Assembly (NCBI GenBank): GCA_964561605.1
Contig: CAZLQD010000028.1
Span: forward strand, 1 to 64,000
From: JALUZX01 sp964561605
GTDB taxonomy: Bacteria > Planctomycetota > UBA1135 > JALUZX01
Direction: 5' to 3'
DNA: 64,000 bases
This document shows, in pieces, positions 34,920 through 43,999 of the stretch. Below the pieces are notes generated by a model. It worked only from the letters and a program-made list of their open reading frames with translations. It was not told where the DNA came from and did no database searches. The translations under genes were made by a program, and so were the position numbers. Each line of letters starts with the position of its first letter. Within the stretch, counting starts at the first letter, position 1.

Positions 34920-35200
34920 GGTTCTGGACGCCTCCGGAGGAAGGAAATCTTTTCACCTGGTAGGGGAAGGTTAAGGCAGGAGGCGGGAGGATTGGGAGGT
35001 CCTGGCAGAAAACTAACCAGCCTGGGACAAGGGAAAAAAGGAAAGGGCCCGGGGGATTCGGGTTTTTCCGGGAAATCGATCGGTCGAGAAAACGAAATGA
35101 GGGAAAACCTCTCCTCCTGGAGGTCGATTTTTCCGGAAAGACGGGGAAGAAGACCCTGCACCGGATACTCTACTACGCAATCTCCGGGTGGACCGGAAAC

Positions 35201-36298
35201 CTACTTGAAGTGCCTGGAGAGGGCCAGGCCCTGCTCCTGGTAGTGGGATCCCAGGGCGGGGTCCCCGTAGAGGTGGTCCGGGAGGGCGGCGGTCCGGAAG
35301 TACTGCATCTTGAAGAGCGCCTGGCCCTCTTCGACCAGGAAGGGGGCGTCATGGGCCCGGACCTCGAGGACGGCCCGGGCCGGACCGAAGCCGTTGTCGA
35401 AGAAACCCGCGTAGTTGGTGCGCAGTTCCCCCAGTCCCACGTCGAAGGGAAGCATCTCCGCCGCAAGATCGGGAGGGACCACGACCTTCTCCCGGGAGGC
35501 CAGGATGTAGAAGACCTCGGGCTCCAGGATGAGCCGGCCTCCCGGCGGGGGGGGGATGGGCTCCCAGTAGTCTTCCTTGGGGTGGGCTCCGGGCCGGGAG
35601 AGGTCCACCAAGCCGCTGAAGCGCCGGGCCCGGTAGCCCACGACGGGCGGACCCGCCGGCGGGGCTTCCAGGGAGACGCCCAGGATGAGCCCTTCTTCCA
35701 CGGTGAGGGCCTCGGGGGCCAGGGGACGGCCCTCCGGGTCCAGGGCGAGAGGATCCCGGGCGGCCCGGCTTCGAAGCTCAGCGTCGGTGAGCCTGGGATC
35801 GCCCGTGAAGAACCGGACCTGGTTGAGGCTCAGGCCCTCTTTCACCCGGACACTGAAGGAGCGGGGAACGACCTCCAGGTAGAGGGGGCCTTTGTATCCT
35901 TCCGGGACTTCGTCGAAGCGGGGACACCTGTCCGCCAGGACCCGGACGAAGATGTCCAGCCTGCCCGTGGAGGAGCGGGGGTTGCACCGGGCCTTGAGGC
36001 CCGCCGGCAAGGAGAGCTTCTCCCGCACCTCCAGGATGTAAGGATGGCCCCGCTCCAGGACGGCTCCGCCTTGGAGGTCCATTTCGAACAGGGCCAGTTC
36101 CTCCAGGCGGGTGGAGACCCGCTCCTTCCCGGCGAGGAAGCCCGTGCGGACCCGCCAGGCCCGCCTTCCCACGGTCAGGTCCAGGCTCGCGGGCTGGACC
36201 TGGGCCGGGGCAACGCCGCCTTCCCGTCTCACCACGCCCCGGCGGACCAGGTCGCCGATCTCCTGCCAGACCAGGATGTGTCCTTCGTCGCTCGCCAC
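35201..36298 (-). CDS. dcd: 2'-deoxycytidine 5'-triphosphate deaminase
   Basis: This DCD/dUTPase-superfamily enzyme converts dCTP to dUTP. The N-terminal half contains AQVQPASLDLTVG and NPRSSTGRLDIFVRV, which carry the family's R/K-S-S-x-x-R nucleotide site; the C-terminal half repeats the fold (YILASREKVVVPPDLAAEM). At 365 residues it is the long, internally duplicated form found in several proteobacteria and planctomycetes. The start is a GTG at 36298 with GGAGG 8 bases upstream; a longer frame would run through the sucC promoter region. It is divergent from sucCD. Confidence 0.88.
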   Translation of the reverse strand: MASDEGHILVWQEIGDLVRRGVVRREGGVAPAQVQPASLDLTVGRRAWRVRTGFLAGKERVSTRLEELALFEMDLQGGAVLERGHPYILEVREKLSLPAGLKARCNPRSSTGRLDIFVRVLADRCPRFDEVPEGYKGPLYLEVVPRSFSVRVKEGLSLNQVRFFTGDPRLTDAELRSRAARDPLALDPEGRPLAPEALTVEEGLILGVSLEAPPAGPPVVGYRARRFSGLVDLSRPGAHPKEDYWEPIPPPPGGRLILEPEVFYILASREKVVVPPDLAAEMLPFDVGLGELRTNYAGFFDNGFGPARAVLEVRAHDAPFLVEEGQALFKMQYFRTAALPDHLYGDPALGSHYQEQGLALSRHFK

Positions 36299-36424
36299 CC
36301 TACCGCCTCCCTGACCAGACGAAAGAGGAACTCTGCCTCCTCCGTTCTTTTTGTCGGTTCCCGCCCCAGGCGGTAACATCCTCATTCCCTTTTTTCCACC
36401 CGGTTCTTGAACAGTGGGACGAAC

Positions 36425-37606
36425 ATGAAGATCCACGAGTACCAAGCCAAACAAGTTCTCCAGCGTTTCGGCGTCGCCGTCCCGGAAGGGAAGGTCTGCG
36501 CCACTCCCGAAGAAGCGGCGAAAGCCTTCACCGACCTGGGAGCTCCCCTGGCGGTGGTGAAGGCCCAGATCCACGCCGGCGGCCGGGGCAAGGCCGGAGG
36601 CGTCAAGCTCGTCCGGTCGGCCGACGAGGCCCGGGCCGCCGCCGAGGCCATGCTGGGCAAACCCCTGGTGACCCACCAGACGGGTCCCGAGGGCAGGATC
36701 GTCCGGAAGGTCTGGGTGGAGAAGGGATCCAAGGTGGCCAAGGAGTTCTACCTGGGCATCGCCGTGGATCGGGCCCAGTCGGCGCCGGTCATGATGGCCT
36801 CCAGCGAGGGCGGCGTGGAGATCGAGGAGGTGGCGGCCCGCAACCCCGAGGCGATCCTCAAGGAGAGGATCGACCCGGTCTTCGGGCTCTTCCCCTTCCA
36901 GGCGAGGAGGCTGGCCTTCGGGATCGGCCTGGGTGAACCCAAGGTCCTCCGGGGTGCCGTGGAGATCATGACCCGCCTGGCCGATGCCTTCGTGAAACTC
37001 GATTGCTCCCTGGCCGAGATCAATCCCCTGGTCCTCACCGAGGAGGGCCGGGTCCTCGCCCTGGACGCCAAGATCAACTTCGACGACAACGGCCTCTTCC
37101 GCCATCCCGACGTGGCCGAACTCCGGGACCTCAACGAAGAGGATCCCAAGGAGGTGGAGGCCGGCAAGTGGGACCTCTCCTATATCGCCCTGGACGGAAA
37201 CATCGGGTGCATGGTCAACGGCGCCGGTCTGGCCATGGCCACGATGGACACGATCAAGCTCTACGGTGGAGAGCCGGCGAACTTCCTGGACGTTGGCGGC
37301 GGGGCCGACAAGGACCGGGTGACGGCGGCCTTCAAGATCATCCTCTCCGACCCCAACGTGAAAGGCGTGCTGGTCAACATCTTCGGCGGGATCGTCCACT
37401 GCGACGTGATCGCCCAGGGCGTGGTGGACGCCGCCAGGGAGGTGGGCCTCCAGGTTCCCCTGGTGGTCCGCCTGGAGGGAACCAACGTGGAGAAGGGCAA
37501 GGAGATCCTGGCTTCCTCAGGGTTGGAGCTGACGGCCGCTTCCTCCATGGACGAAGGGGCCCGCAAGATCGTGGAACTGGTTGCCGGCAAAGGGGGTGGA
37601 AAATGA
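36425..37606 (+). CDS. sucC: Succinyl-CoA synthetase beta subunit
   Basis: This ADP-forming subunit couples succinyl-CoA cleavage to NTP synthesis in the TCA cycle. The ATP-grasp domain begins MKIHEYQAKQVLQRFG and contains KAQIHAGGRGKAGGVK; the C-terminal domain has LDVGGGADKDRV and INIFGGIVHCDVI-like sequence (VLVNIFGGIVHCD). The 393 residues match the family length. I use ATG 36425 rather than an upstream TTG. The stop overlaps the sucD ATG. Confidence 0.96.
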   Translation: MKIHEYQAKQVLQRFGVAVPEGKVCATPEEAAKAFTDLGAPLAVVKAQIHAGGRGKAGGVKLVRSADEARAAAEAMLGKPLVTHQTGPEGRIVRKVWVEKGSKVAKEFYLGIAVDRAQSAPVMMASSEGGVEIEEVAARNPEAILKERIDPVFGLFPFQARRLAFGIGLGEPKVLRGAVEIMTRLADAFVKLDCSLAEINPLVLTEEGRVLALDAKINFDDNGLFRHPDVAELRDLNEEDPKEVEAGKWDLSYIALDGNIGCMVNGAGLAMATMDTIKLYGGEPANFLDVGGGADKDRVTAAFKIILSDPNVKGVLVNIFGGIVHCDVIAQGVVDAAREVGLQVPLVVRLEGTNVEKGKEILASSGLELTAASSMDEGARKIVELVAGKGGGK

Positions 37607-38490
37607 GCATTCTCGTCGATCAGGATACGAAGGTCCTCGTCCAGGGGATCACGGGCAAGAACGGCACCTTCCACGCCCATCACTCCCTGGCCTGCGGCAC
37701 CAAGGTGGTGGCCGGTGTGAGCCCCGGCAAGGGCGGCGGCGAGGTGGAGGGAGTCCCCGTTTTCGACACCGTGGCCGAGGCGGTGGAGAAGACCGGCGCC
37801 GAGGTGAGCGTGATCTTCGTTCCCGCCCCCTTCTGCGCCGACGCGATCTGCGAGGCCGCCGACGCTGGGGTCCGGCTGGTTGTGGCCATCACAGAGGGGA
37901 TCCCCGTGATGGACATGGCCCGGGTCAAGGCCTACCTGGCGGGCAAGCCCACCCGCCTCATCGGCCCCAACTGCCCGGGGATCATCACCCCCGGCGAAGG
38001 GGACCAGGCCTGCCGCATCGGGATCATGCCGGCCTACATCCACAAAAAGGGGAAGATCGGCGTGATCTCCCGTTCGGGCACCCTCACCTACGAGGCGGTC
38101 TGGCAGTTGACCCAGCTGGGCCTGGGAGAATCCACCTGCGTGGGCATCGGCGGCGACCCGGTGAACGGGACGAGCTTCGTGGACCTCTTGGCCCTCTTCG
38201 AAGAGGATCCCCAGACGGAAGGGGTGGTGATGATCGGCGAGATCGGAGGGTCCGCCGAGGAAGAGGCGGCCAGGTTCATCCAGGAAAAGATGACCAAGCC
38301 CGTGGCCTCCTTCATCGCCGGGCTCACCGCTCCTCCCGGGCGCAGGATGGGCCACGCCGGAGCCATCATCTCCGGCGGCAAGGGCACGGCGAAGGACAAG
38401 ATCGCCGCCCTTGAGGCCGCCGGCGTCAAAGTGGCCCGGGATCCTTCGGTCATCGGCAAGACCATGCTGGAAGCCCTTGAAGCCAAATGA
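37603..38490 (+). CDS. sucD: Succinyl-CoA synthetase alpha subunit
   Basis: The alpha subunit binds CoA and is transiently phosphorylated. At 295 residues it has VQGITGKNGTFHAHH and VSPGKGG in the CoA-binding Rossmann domain, PNCPGIITPGE, and the phospho-His in RRMGHAGAIISGGKGTA. It starts at the ATGA overlap with sucC; an open frame extending far upstream is an artefact inside sucC. It is followed by a small membrane protein and tatA, each with 4-base overlaps. Confidence 0.96.
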   Translation: MSILVDQDTKVLVQGITGKNGTFHAHHSLACGTKVVAGVSPGKGGGEVEGVPVFDTVAEAVEKTGAEVSVIFVPAPFCADAICEAADAGVRLVVAITEGIPVMDMARVKAYLAGKPTRLIGPNCPGIITPGEGDQACRIGIMPAYIHKKGKIGVISRSGTLTYEAVWQLTQLGLGESTCVGIGGDPVNGTSFVDLLALFEEDPQTEGVVMIGEIGGSAEEEAARFIQEKMTKPVASFIAGLTAPPGRRMGHAGAIISGGKGTAKDKIAALEAAGVKVARDPSVIGKTMLEALEAK

Positions 38491-38987
38491 AATCCGTCTC
38501 ACCCCAGGCCCGGTGGCTCGAAGAGACCCTGGGGAAGGTCGCGGTCTGGTCCACGGTCTTCCTGGGGCTCCTCATCATCTTCCTTCCCTTCCTCCCGGGG
38601 TGGGAGGCCATCCGGCGCCTGGGGGAAGCGGGCTTCGTCCGGGTCCTGGTGGGCTTTCTTTTCTTCTACGTGGCGGCCATGATCAGGGAGCGCTACCGGT
38701 TGAAGTCCCGGTTCATGGACCTCATGGAGGCCTTCGACGCCTTCAACGCGGCGCTCTACGGAAAAAACTTCAAGGTCACCAGGGAAGCCGTAACGTACTT
38801 GGTGACGTCACTGGCCTCGTCCAATCCCTCGGTCCGGGAGAAGGCCCACGCTCTCCTGGTCAGGATGACGGGGCAGAACCTGGGCCCCGACTACGAGGCC
38901 TGGAAGAAATGGTGGGACAAGAACAGGCTGACCTTTACGCCGGTTCAGAGTGAATCCGGGGAGGCCAGGGAAAGGTCGGAGACATGA
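38487..38987 (+). CDS. Small membrane protein, family not recognised
   Basis: This 166-residue protein has two hydrophobic segments (about 19-38 and 50-66) followed by a soluble helical tail. The tail (ALYGKNFKVTREAVTYLVTS, then SSNPSVREKAHALLVRMTGQ) resembles a single HEAT/armadillo-like pair, followed by WKKWWDKN. It overlaps sucD and tatA by 4 bases each, so it is part of the operon. No function is known to me. Confidence 0.6.
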   Translation: MKSVSPQARWLEETLGKVAVWSTVFLGLLIIFLPFLPGWEAIRRLGEAGFVRVLVGFLFFYVAAMIRERYRLKSRFMDLMEAFDAFNAALYGKNFKVTREAVTYLVTSLASSNPSVREKAHALLVRMTGQNLGPDYEAWKKWWDKNRLTFTPVQSESGEARERSET

Positions 38988-39250
38988 TGGGGTTTTTCAC
39001 GGGGATGCCGGGTTACCTGGAGGTTCTCGTTATCCTCTTCGTCGCCCTCCTGCTCTTCGGGAACCGCCTGCCCAACGTGGCCCGGTCCCTCGCCCAGGGC
39101 ATCCGGGAGTTCCAGAAGGGGCTGAAGGGGGAACCCGACAGGGAGGACGAGAAGAAGGCCCTTCCCCCGGGGTCCGGCCAGGCTCCGGGGGTTCCCGGCC
39201 AGAACCAGGCCCAGGGGCAATCGACACAGCAACAACAACCGCCCTTCTGA
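38984..39250 (+). CDS. tatA: Twin-arginine translocase TatA/E component
   Basis: TatA oligomers form the pore for export of folded proteins. The 88-residue protein has one membrane helix (about 10-27) with the FG hinge at 25-26, an amphipathic helix RLPNVARSLAQGIREFQKGL, and a Gln/Pro/Gly-rich acidic tail. It overlaps the previous gene by 4 bases. No tatC is in the window. Confidence 0.9.
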   Translation: MMGFFTGMPGYLEVLVILFVALLLFGNRLPNVARSLAQGIREFQKGLKGEPDREDEKKALPPGSGQAPGVPGQNQAQGQSTQQQQPPF

Positions 39251-39283
39251 GCCCGGGGCGGGAGGAGAGGACCGAGCCTAGAC

Positions 39284-40261
39284 GTGGTGGGACTCGAAAA
39301 GTTGACGGCCTCCGTGGAGGCCGAATTGGCCCGGGTGGATCGTTTCCTGGCGGAAAAGCTCCGCCCGGGTAGGCCCGAACTCCTTCCCCTTCTCGATCAC
39401 GCCGCCCGGTTCAAGGGCAAGCGCCTCCGGCCCGCCCAGGTCCTCCTGGCCGGGAAGGCCCTGGGAGGATTGGGGGAGGATCACGTCAGGGTGGCCGCCG
39501 TGGTGGAGTTGATCCACACGGCCACCTTGATCCACGACGACATCCTGGACGACGCCACCTTGCGGCGGAAGCTCCCCACCCTCCATACCCTCTACGGGAT
39601 CGAGGCCTCCTTGCTCCTGGGGGACTACATCTACGCCGTGGCCTTTACGGTTTCCACGACCCTGGAGGATCAGACCTGCTCGCGGGTCCTGGGGGAGGTG
39701 ACCCGGACGGTGTGCCAGGGGGAGATCAGCCAGGTCCTCTTCAAGGGGAAGACCGACCTTTCCGAGGAGGACTACCTGGAGATCATCGGTGCCAAGACGG
39801 CCAGCCTCTACGGCGCGGCCTGCGAGCTGGGGGCCCACTACGCCGGAGCCTCCCCGGAGACGCGGGAGAGATTTCGCTCCTACGGCTACAACCTGGGACT
39901 GGCCTTCCAGGTGGTGGACGACCTTCTCGACCTGGCCGGCGAGGAGGAGAAGGTGGGCAAGACCCTGGGGTCGGACATCGCCAAGGGGAAGATGACCCTT
40001 CCCCTGATCCGTGTCTTCCAGGCCGCCGGAGATGAGGGCCGGGCCGAGCTGGACCGGGTCTTCCGGGATGTGCCTCCCGGGGAGAGGCGGCGGATCCTGG
40101 AGGAAAAGTTTGACCTGGCCCAGGGTGTGGCCTATGCGAGAGAGAAGGCCCGGGATTTCGCCAGGGCGGGCCTGGCCGCCCTGGAGGGCCTCGGCGGGGA
40201 AGAAACCTCCCTGGAGGCCCTGAGGAGCATGGCCAGCTTCGTCCTGGAACGGGACTGGTAG
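39284..40261 (+). CDS. Polyprenyl diphosphate synthase
   Basis: This trans-isoprenyl synthase condenses IPP onto allylic diphosphates. At 325 residues it has KRLRPAQVLL, the first Asp motif DDILDD at 85-90 in LIHTATLIHDDILDD, and the second in VVDDLLDLAGE. Small Thr/Ala residues before the first motif suggest a long-chain product such as a quinone side chain rather than FPP; this is inference. The start is GTG (GTG GTG GGA) behind a GGAGGAGAGG stretch. A GC hairpin follows at 40263-40280, before resB. Confidence 0.92.
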   Translation: MVGLEKLTASVEAELARVDRFLAEKLRPGRPELLPLLDHAARFKGKRLRPAQVLLAGKALGGLGEDHVRVAAVVELIHTATLIHDDILDDATLRRKLPTLHTLYGIEASLLLGDYIYAVAFTVSTTLEDQTCSRVLGEVTRTVCQGEISQVLFKGKTDLSEEDYLEIIGAKTASLYGAACELGAHYAGASPETRERFRSYGYNLGLAFQVVDDLLDLAGEEEKVGKTLGSDIAKGKMTLPLIRVFQAAGDEGRAELDRVFRDVPPGERRRILEEKFDLAQGVAYAREKARDFARAGLAALEGLGGEETSLEALRSMASFVLERDW

Positions 40262-40262
40262 C

Positions 40263-40280
40263 GGGCCGGCCCGCCGGCCC
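40263..40280. terminator. GC-rich hairpin, polyprenyl synthase / resB
   Basis: GGGCCGGC (40263-40270) and GCCGGCCC (40273-40280) are perfect inverted repeats 2 bases apart between the two genes. This may be a weak terminator or a pause site; no U tract follows directly. Confidence 0.4.
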
Positions 40281-40311
40281 GGGCGGGGCGGTTTCTTTTC
40301 CTGGAGCAAGG

Positions 40312-43086
40312 ATGGCGAACCCCGATCGATCCGAACCGGCGGAAGCGGCCCGGCCCCTGTCGGGCTGGAAGGCTTCCATCCTGGTGATCCTGGCCGGGAT
40401 GGCCCTGGCCGAGTCGGCGGGCCTCTCCCTCTTCCTCGACGGCCGGCCCCTGGGGGCCGCCGGGACGGTCCGGCTTCTGGGGATCCTGGGGGGGACCCTG
40501 GCCCTGGCCTCCTTCCACTGGAGCCGCCTGAAGCCCCTCTTGAAATCCTTGAAGTTCGGTGTCTCCGTCCTGGTCTTCCTCTTGCTGGCCTCCATCCTGG
40601 GGACCCTCTTCGCCCAGCGGGAAGGGGCCGACGACGGGACCTTCAAGGCCACCTTCCTCCAAGCGGAGGCGGAGTTCGTCTGGAACCTGGCCCATCCCTT
40701 CACCCGCTTTTCCTCTCCTCCAAGGGAGAGGAAGGCCCTGGAGGCCTGGCTCCGGGAACGGGGCGTACCCCGGCCCGAAAGGGTGGTCTCCCGGGTCCTC
40801 CTGGATCTGGGCCCGGACCTGGAGGCCCAGGAGAGGATCTTCGGGAAACGCCGGGCCCGGGAGGTTTGGAACCGGACGAAGGCCCGGATCCTCCAGGCCG
40901 TCCAGGAGGCCGGCGTGCGGAGCCACCTCGCCCGGCACCGGTCCTTCTACGAAGGGCTCTACGAGACGGCCGAGTCCCTGGAGCTGACCCGCCTCTGGAA
41001 GTCCGACTGGTTCGCCGCCCTGGTGATCCTTCTCTTTGCGAGCATGGCCCTCAACCTGGTGCGGCCGGGCCGGATCACCTGGCGGAAGGTCGGCTTCTGG
41101 GGGGCCCACGGGGGGGTCCTCCTCTGCATCCTGGGAGCCGCCGTGGGCCGGCGGTTCGAGGTCCGGGGGAGCCTTCCCCTCCGGGTGAGGGACGGGAGCG
41201 ACCGGTTCTGGTCGCAACGGCCCGACCCCGACCTTCCCGGGCGCTCCCGCTTCCGGGACGACCTGGCTCTAAGGCTCGCCGCCTTCCGCGCCCTTCCCCA
41301 CTACCGCCTCCAGGTGGGGGTCCTTCCAGGCGGAGAGGCGGCCTCCCTCCTTCCCGAAGGTATCCTCTCCAAGGGATTCATGGCGGAGGAGAAGATCCAC
41401 AGGGGCCGGGTCCTGGAGATCCTGAAGGACCGCGAGGGGAAGGCCAGGTGGAAGATCACCATGGAGGATTTTCTTCCCCGGGTGAAGGTGCGGAGGGTCT
41501 GGGAGCGCTCCCCGGGAGAGGGAAACGGCCCGGTGGTGGTCCTCTCCCGGGTTCCCTCCAGGCCCGGGGAGCCCGGGAGAGAAACGGTCCTCACGGCCGG
41601 TTCCTCCCGGCCCGCCCAGGAGGTCCTTCCCGGCGGGAAGCGGCTCGTCCTGGTTCCCTGCAAGGACCGGAGCGCCCTGGAGGCCTGGAAGAGGGGCAAG
41701 GGACTCGGTTCCTACGGCAGGCTCCGCCTGCAGGGCGAGGGGGGAAAGTGGGTGGAGATCCCCCTGGAGGAGGGGGCCCGGACGAAGCTGAAGACCTCCG
41801 AGGGGAACCTGGAGATCCTGGTCTGGAGGGTTATGCACTCCTTCAGCCTGGAGACCTGGGGCGGGAGGAAGGGGATCTTCGGGAATGCTCTGGACCGTTT
41901 TCCTGCAAAGGTCGATCCCGTCCCGGACAGGGAGAAGAACCGGGGCCTGCCCCCGGTCAACCCGGCGGCGGCCCTGGTCGTGAAGGGCCCGAAAGGTGTG
42001 GGGGGGCTCTACGTCTTCAGCCGGGGGGGGCACACGGAAGGACTCAACGCCATGCCCGTTCCGGGAAAGGCGGTCTACACCTCGGTCCGGGCACGGCTGG
42101 ATTTCGATCCCCTCCGCGCCCCGGCCGAAGAGAGGCTTCTCTTCCTGGTGGGCCCGGCCGGTTCCTTCGCCGCCCGTTGCGCCGCCGACAAGGTCGTGGA
42201 TGTCCGTCCCCTGAAGGAGGGGGGCGAAGTGGCAATGGGTGGAGAGCGGTGGAAGGTGGAGCGGGTCTTCCTTTCGGCCCGCCCCCGGTACGTCGTGGAT
42301 CCCCTTCCCTGTGAAGGGCGGAAGTTCCGGGACGATCCGGCGGCCTTGAAACTGGCCGTGGAGGGGCCGGCCGGCCGGAAGACCTGCACCCTGGTCACGA
42401 CGACGGTCTCCATGGAGAAGGAAGGGAAGCGGTCCCCCCTGGAGGAGTTCGTCTACGACAGGAACCTGGTGCTGCGCCTGGTGGAGAACCGGGCCATGCC
42501 CCAGGAGTGGTGGAGCCGTCTCCAGGTCTTCCGCCTCTCCGTGCCCCGGGGGATGACCAGGGACGGCCTGGTCCTGGCCGCTCCCGTTCTCGGGGAGGAA
42601 GCCTGGAAATCCTTCGTGCGGGTCCTCAAGGAAGTGGGGGCCGACACCGATCCCCTCCAGGCCGGCGCCTTTCGCTCGTCCCGGGAGAGGAAGGCCGCCC
42701 TGGAGGACCTCTGCAAGGCCCTGGACCGGGTCTTCGGCGAGAAGGAGGCCTCCTTCTGGCTGGCCAAGATCCCCCGGGAACTGACCCTTCCCCTTTCGAT
42801 GTGGCTGGCCATGGGCAAGGAGAAGCTCCTTTCCCAGGACGACGTCCGGGTGAACGATCCACTCGTGATTCCGGTGCGGGGGGTTCCCAGGGTGCTCTGC
42901 GCCTACCAGGTCAACCAGAGCGACGCCAGGCCGGAGGACCCGGACTACTCGGGTTTCCAGGTGATCTGGGATCCTGGGGTGAACCTGGTGAAGCTGGGGC
43001 TCGTGCTCATCGCTCTTGGGACGGTCCTCTTGTTCCTGGCGATACCCATCAAGAAGGGCTTCGGGGGAAGGGAGGAGGCGGCATGA
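40312..43086 (+). CDS. ResB-like cytochrome c biogenesis protein
   Basis: This 924-residue membrane protein is of the ResB/Ccs1 type, which with CcsA delivers heme to apocytochromes c in System II. Hydrophobic helices lie near 20-40, 60-70, 82-100, 235-255 and 260-280, followed by a very long periplasmic domain (about 290-880) and a last helix near the C terminus (LVKLGLVLIALGTVLLFLAI). The match is weakest in the enlarged periplasmic part. Its stop overlaps ccsA by 4 bases, the usual resB-ccsA arrangement. Confidence 0.8.
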   Translation: MANPDRSEPAEAARPLSGWKASILVILAGMALAESAGLSLFLDGRPLGAAGTVRLLGILGGTLALASFHWSRLKPLLKSLKFGVSVLVFLLLASILGTLFAQREGADDGTFKATFLQAEAEFVWNLAHPFTRFSSPPRERKALEAWLRERGVPRPERVVSRVLLDLGPDLEAQERIFGKRRAREVWNRTKARILQAVQEAGVRSHLARHRSFYEGLYETAESLELTRLWKSDWFAALVILLFASMALNLVRPGRITWRKVGFWGAHGGVLLCILGAAVGRRFEVRGSLPLRVRDGSDRFWSQRPDPDLPGRSRFRDDLALRLAAFRALPHYRLQVGVLPGGEAASLLPEGILSKGFMAEEKIHRGRVLEILKDREGKARWKITMEDFLPRVKVRRVWERSPGEGNGPVVVLSRVPSRPGEPGRETVLTAGSSRPAQEVLPGGKRLVLVPCKDRSALEAWKRGKGLGSYGRLRLQGEGGKWVEIPLEEGARTKLKTSEGNLEILVWRVMHSFSLETWGGRKGIFGNALDRFPAKVDPVPDREKNRGLPPVNPAAALVVKGPKGVGGLYVFSRGGHTEGLNAMPVPGKAVYTSVRARLDFDPLRAPAEERLLFLVGPAGSFAARCAADKVVDVRPLKEGGEVAMGGERWKVERVFLSARPRYVVDPLPCEGRKFRDDPAALKLAVEGPAGRKTCTLVTTTVSMEKEGKRSPLEEFVYDRNLVLRLVENRAMPQEWWSRLQVFRLSVPRGMTRDGLVLAAPVLGEEAWKSFVRVLKEVGADTDPLQAGAFRSSRERKAALEDLCKALDRVFGEKEASFWLAKIPRELTLPLSMWLAMGKEKLLSQDDVRVNDPLVIPVRGVPRVLCAYQVNQSDARPEDPDYSGFQVIWDPGVNLVKLGLVLIALGTVLLFLAIPIKKGFGGREEAA

Positions 43087-43988
43087 TGGGATTCGGCGGA
43101 GCGGGAGTGACGGGGTTCCTGGTCGGGGTCTCCCTCTGGGTCTCCCTGGTGGTGGCCCTTTCTGCCCTGGGGGCGGCCGCGGCCGGGGCCCTGGGCCGGG
43201 AGAAGGGGGCCCGCCGGGCCTCCCTGGTCTCTCTCACGGGGACCTGGATCCTCCAGTTCCTCCTGGCCGGCGCCGTGGCGGCCCGGTGGGTGGAGGTGGG
43301 GCACCAGCCGTGGCAGACCCTCTACGAGGTGCTCCTCCTGGTTTCGGCCTTCCTGGTTTTCAGCTACCTCCTCGTCCGGTTCGCCCTCAGGGAGTTCCGG
43401 TCCACCAGGATCGCCGGGGCGATCTTCGATTTCTTCACGGCCCTGACGGCAGGGGCGACGGCCCTCCTCCTGGTCATCGGCATGGGCAAGGACGATTCGG
43501 CCTCGGTCCTCCCGCCCGCCTTGAAGTCCTACTGGATGGCACCCCACGTGGTGGCCTACACATTCGCCTACGCCACCCTGGCCATCGCCTGCGTGGCAGT
43601 GGTCACCTGGTGGAGCGTTTCCCTCCTCAAAAAGGTGAGGGGCGGGCGGGTCTCGGAGGAGACGGCCCGTTGGCTCCGGGAATTCGACCGGTTCGCCTAC
43701 GCCATCGTGGCGGTAGGGTTCCCCTTCCTCACAGCGGCCCTCCTGATGGGCTCCCTTTGGGGCCAGGAGGCGTGGGGTAGTTACTGGGGCTGGGATTCCA
43801 AGGAGGTGGCGGCCCTCATCTCCTGGATCATCTACGTCATCTACCTGCATCTCAGGCTCGTGGCGGGCTGGCGCGGAGGAAAGCTCTATACGGTCCTCTT
43901 TCTGGGAGCGGTGAGCATCGCCGTTTGTTTCCTGCTGTTCAGCTATCTTCCGGCGAGCTTTTCGAGCCTGCACAAGTACGCCGGTTGA
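43083..43988 (+). CDS. ccsA: Cytochrome c assembly protein CcsA/CcmC-like
   Basis: CcsA is the heme-handling channel of System II. At 301 residues with about eight helices, it has the tryptophan-rich heme-binding WWD loop WGQEAWGSYWGWDSKEV and conserved histidines in MAPHVVAYTFAY and YLHLRLV. The start is ATGATG within the resB stop (ATGA). An open frame that runs back to 42507 lies within resB and is rejected. With ResB it should attach heme to c-type cytochromes. Confidence 0.93.
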   Translation: MMGFGGAGVTGFLVGVSLWVSLVVALSALGAAAAGALGREKGARRASLVSLTGTWILQFLLAGAVAARWVEVGHQPWQTLYEVLLLVSAFLVFSYLLVRFALREFRSTRIAGAIFDFFTALTAGATALLLVIGMGKDDSASVLPPALKSYWMAPHVVAYTFAYATLAIACVAVVTWWSVSLLKKVRGGRVSEETARWLREFDRFAYAIVAVGFPFLTAALLMGSLWGQEAWGSYWGWDSKEVAALISWIIYVIYLHLRLVAGWRGGKLYTVLFLGAVSIAVCFLLFSYLPASFSSLHKYAG

Positions 43989-43999
43989 GGAGGAAGGCC

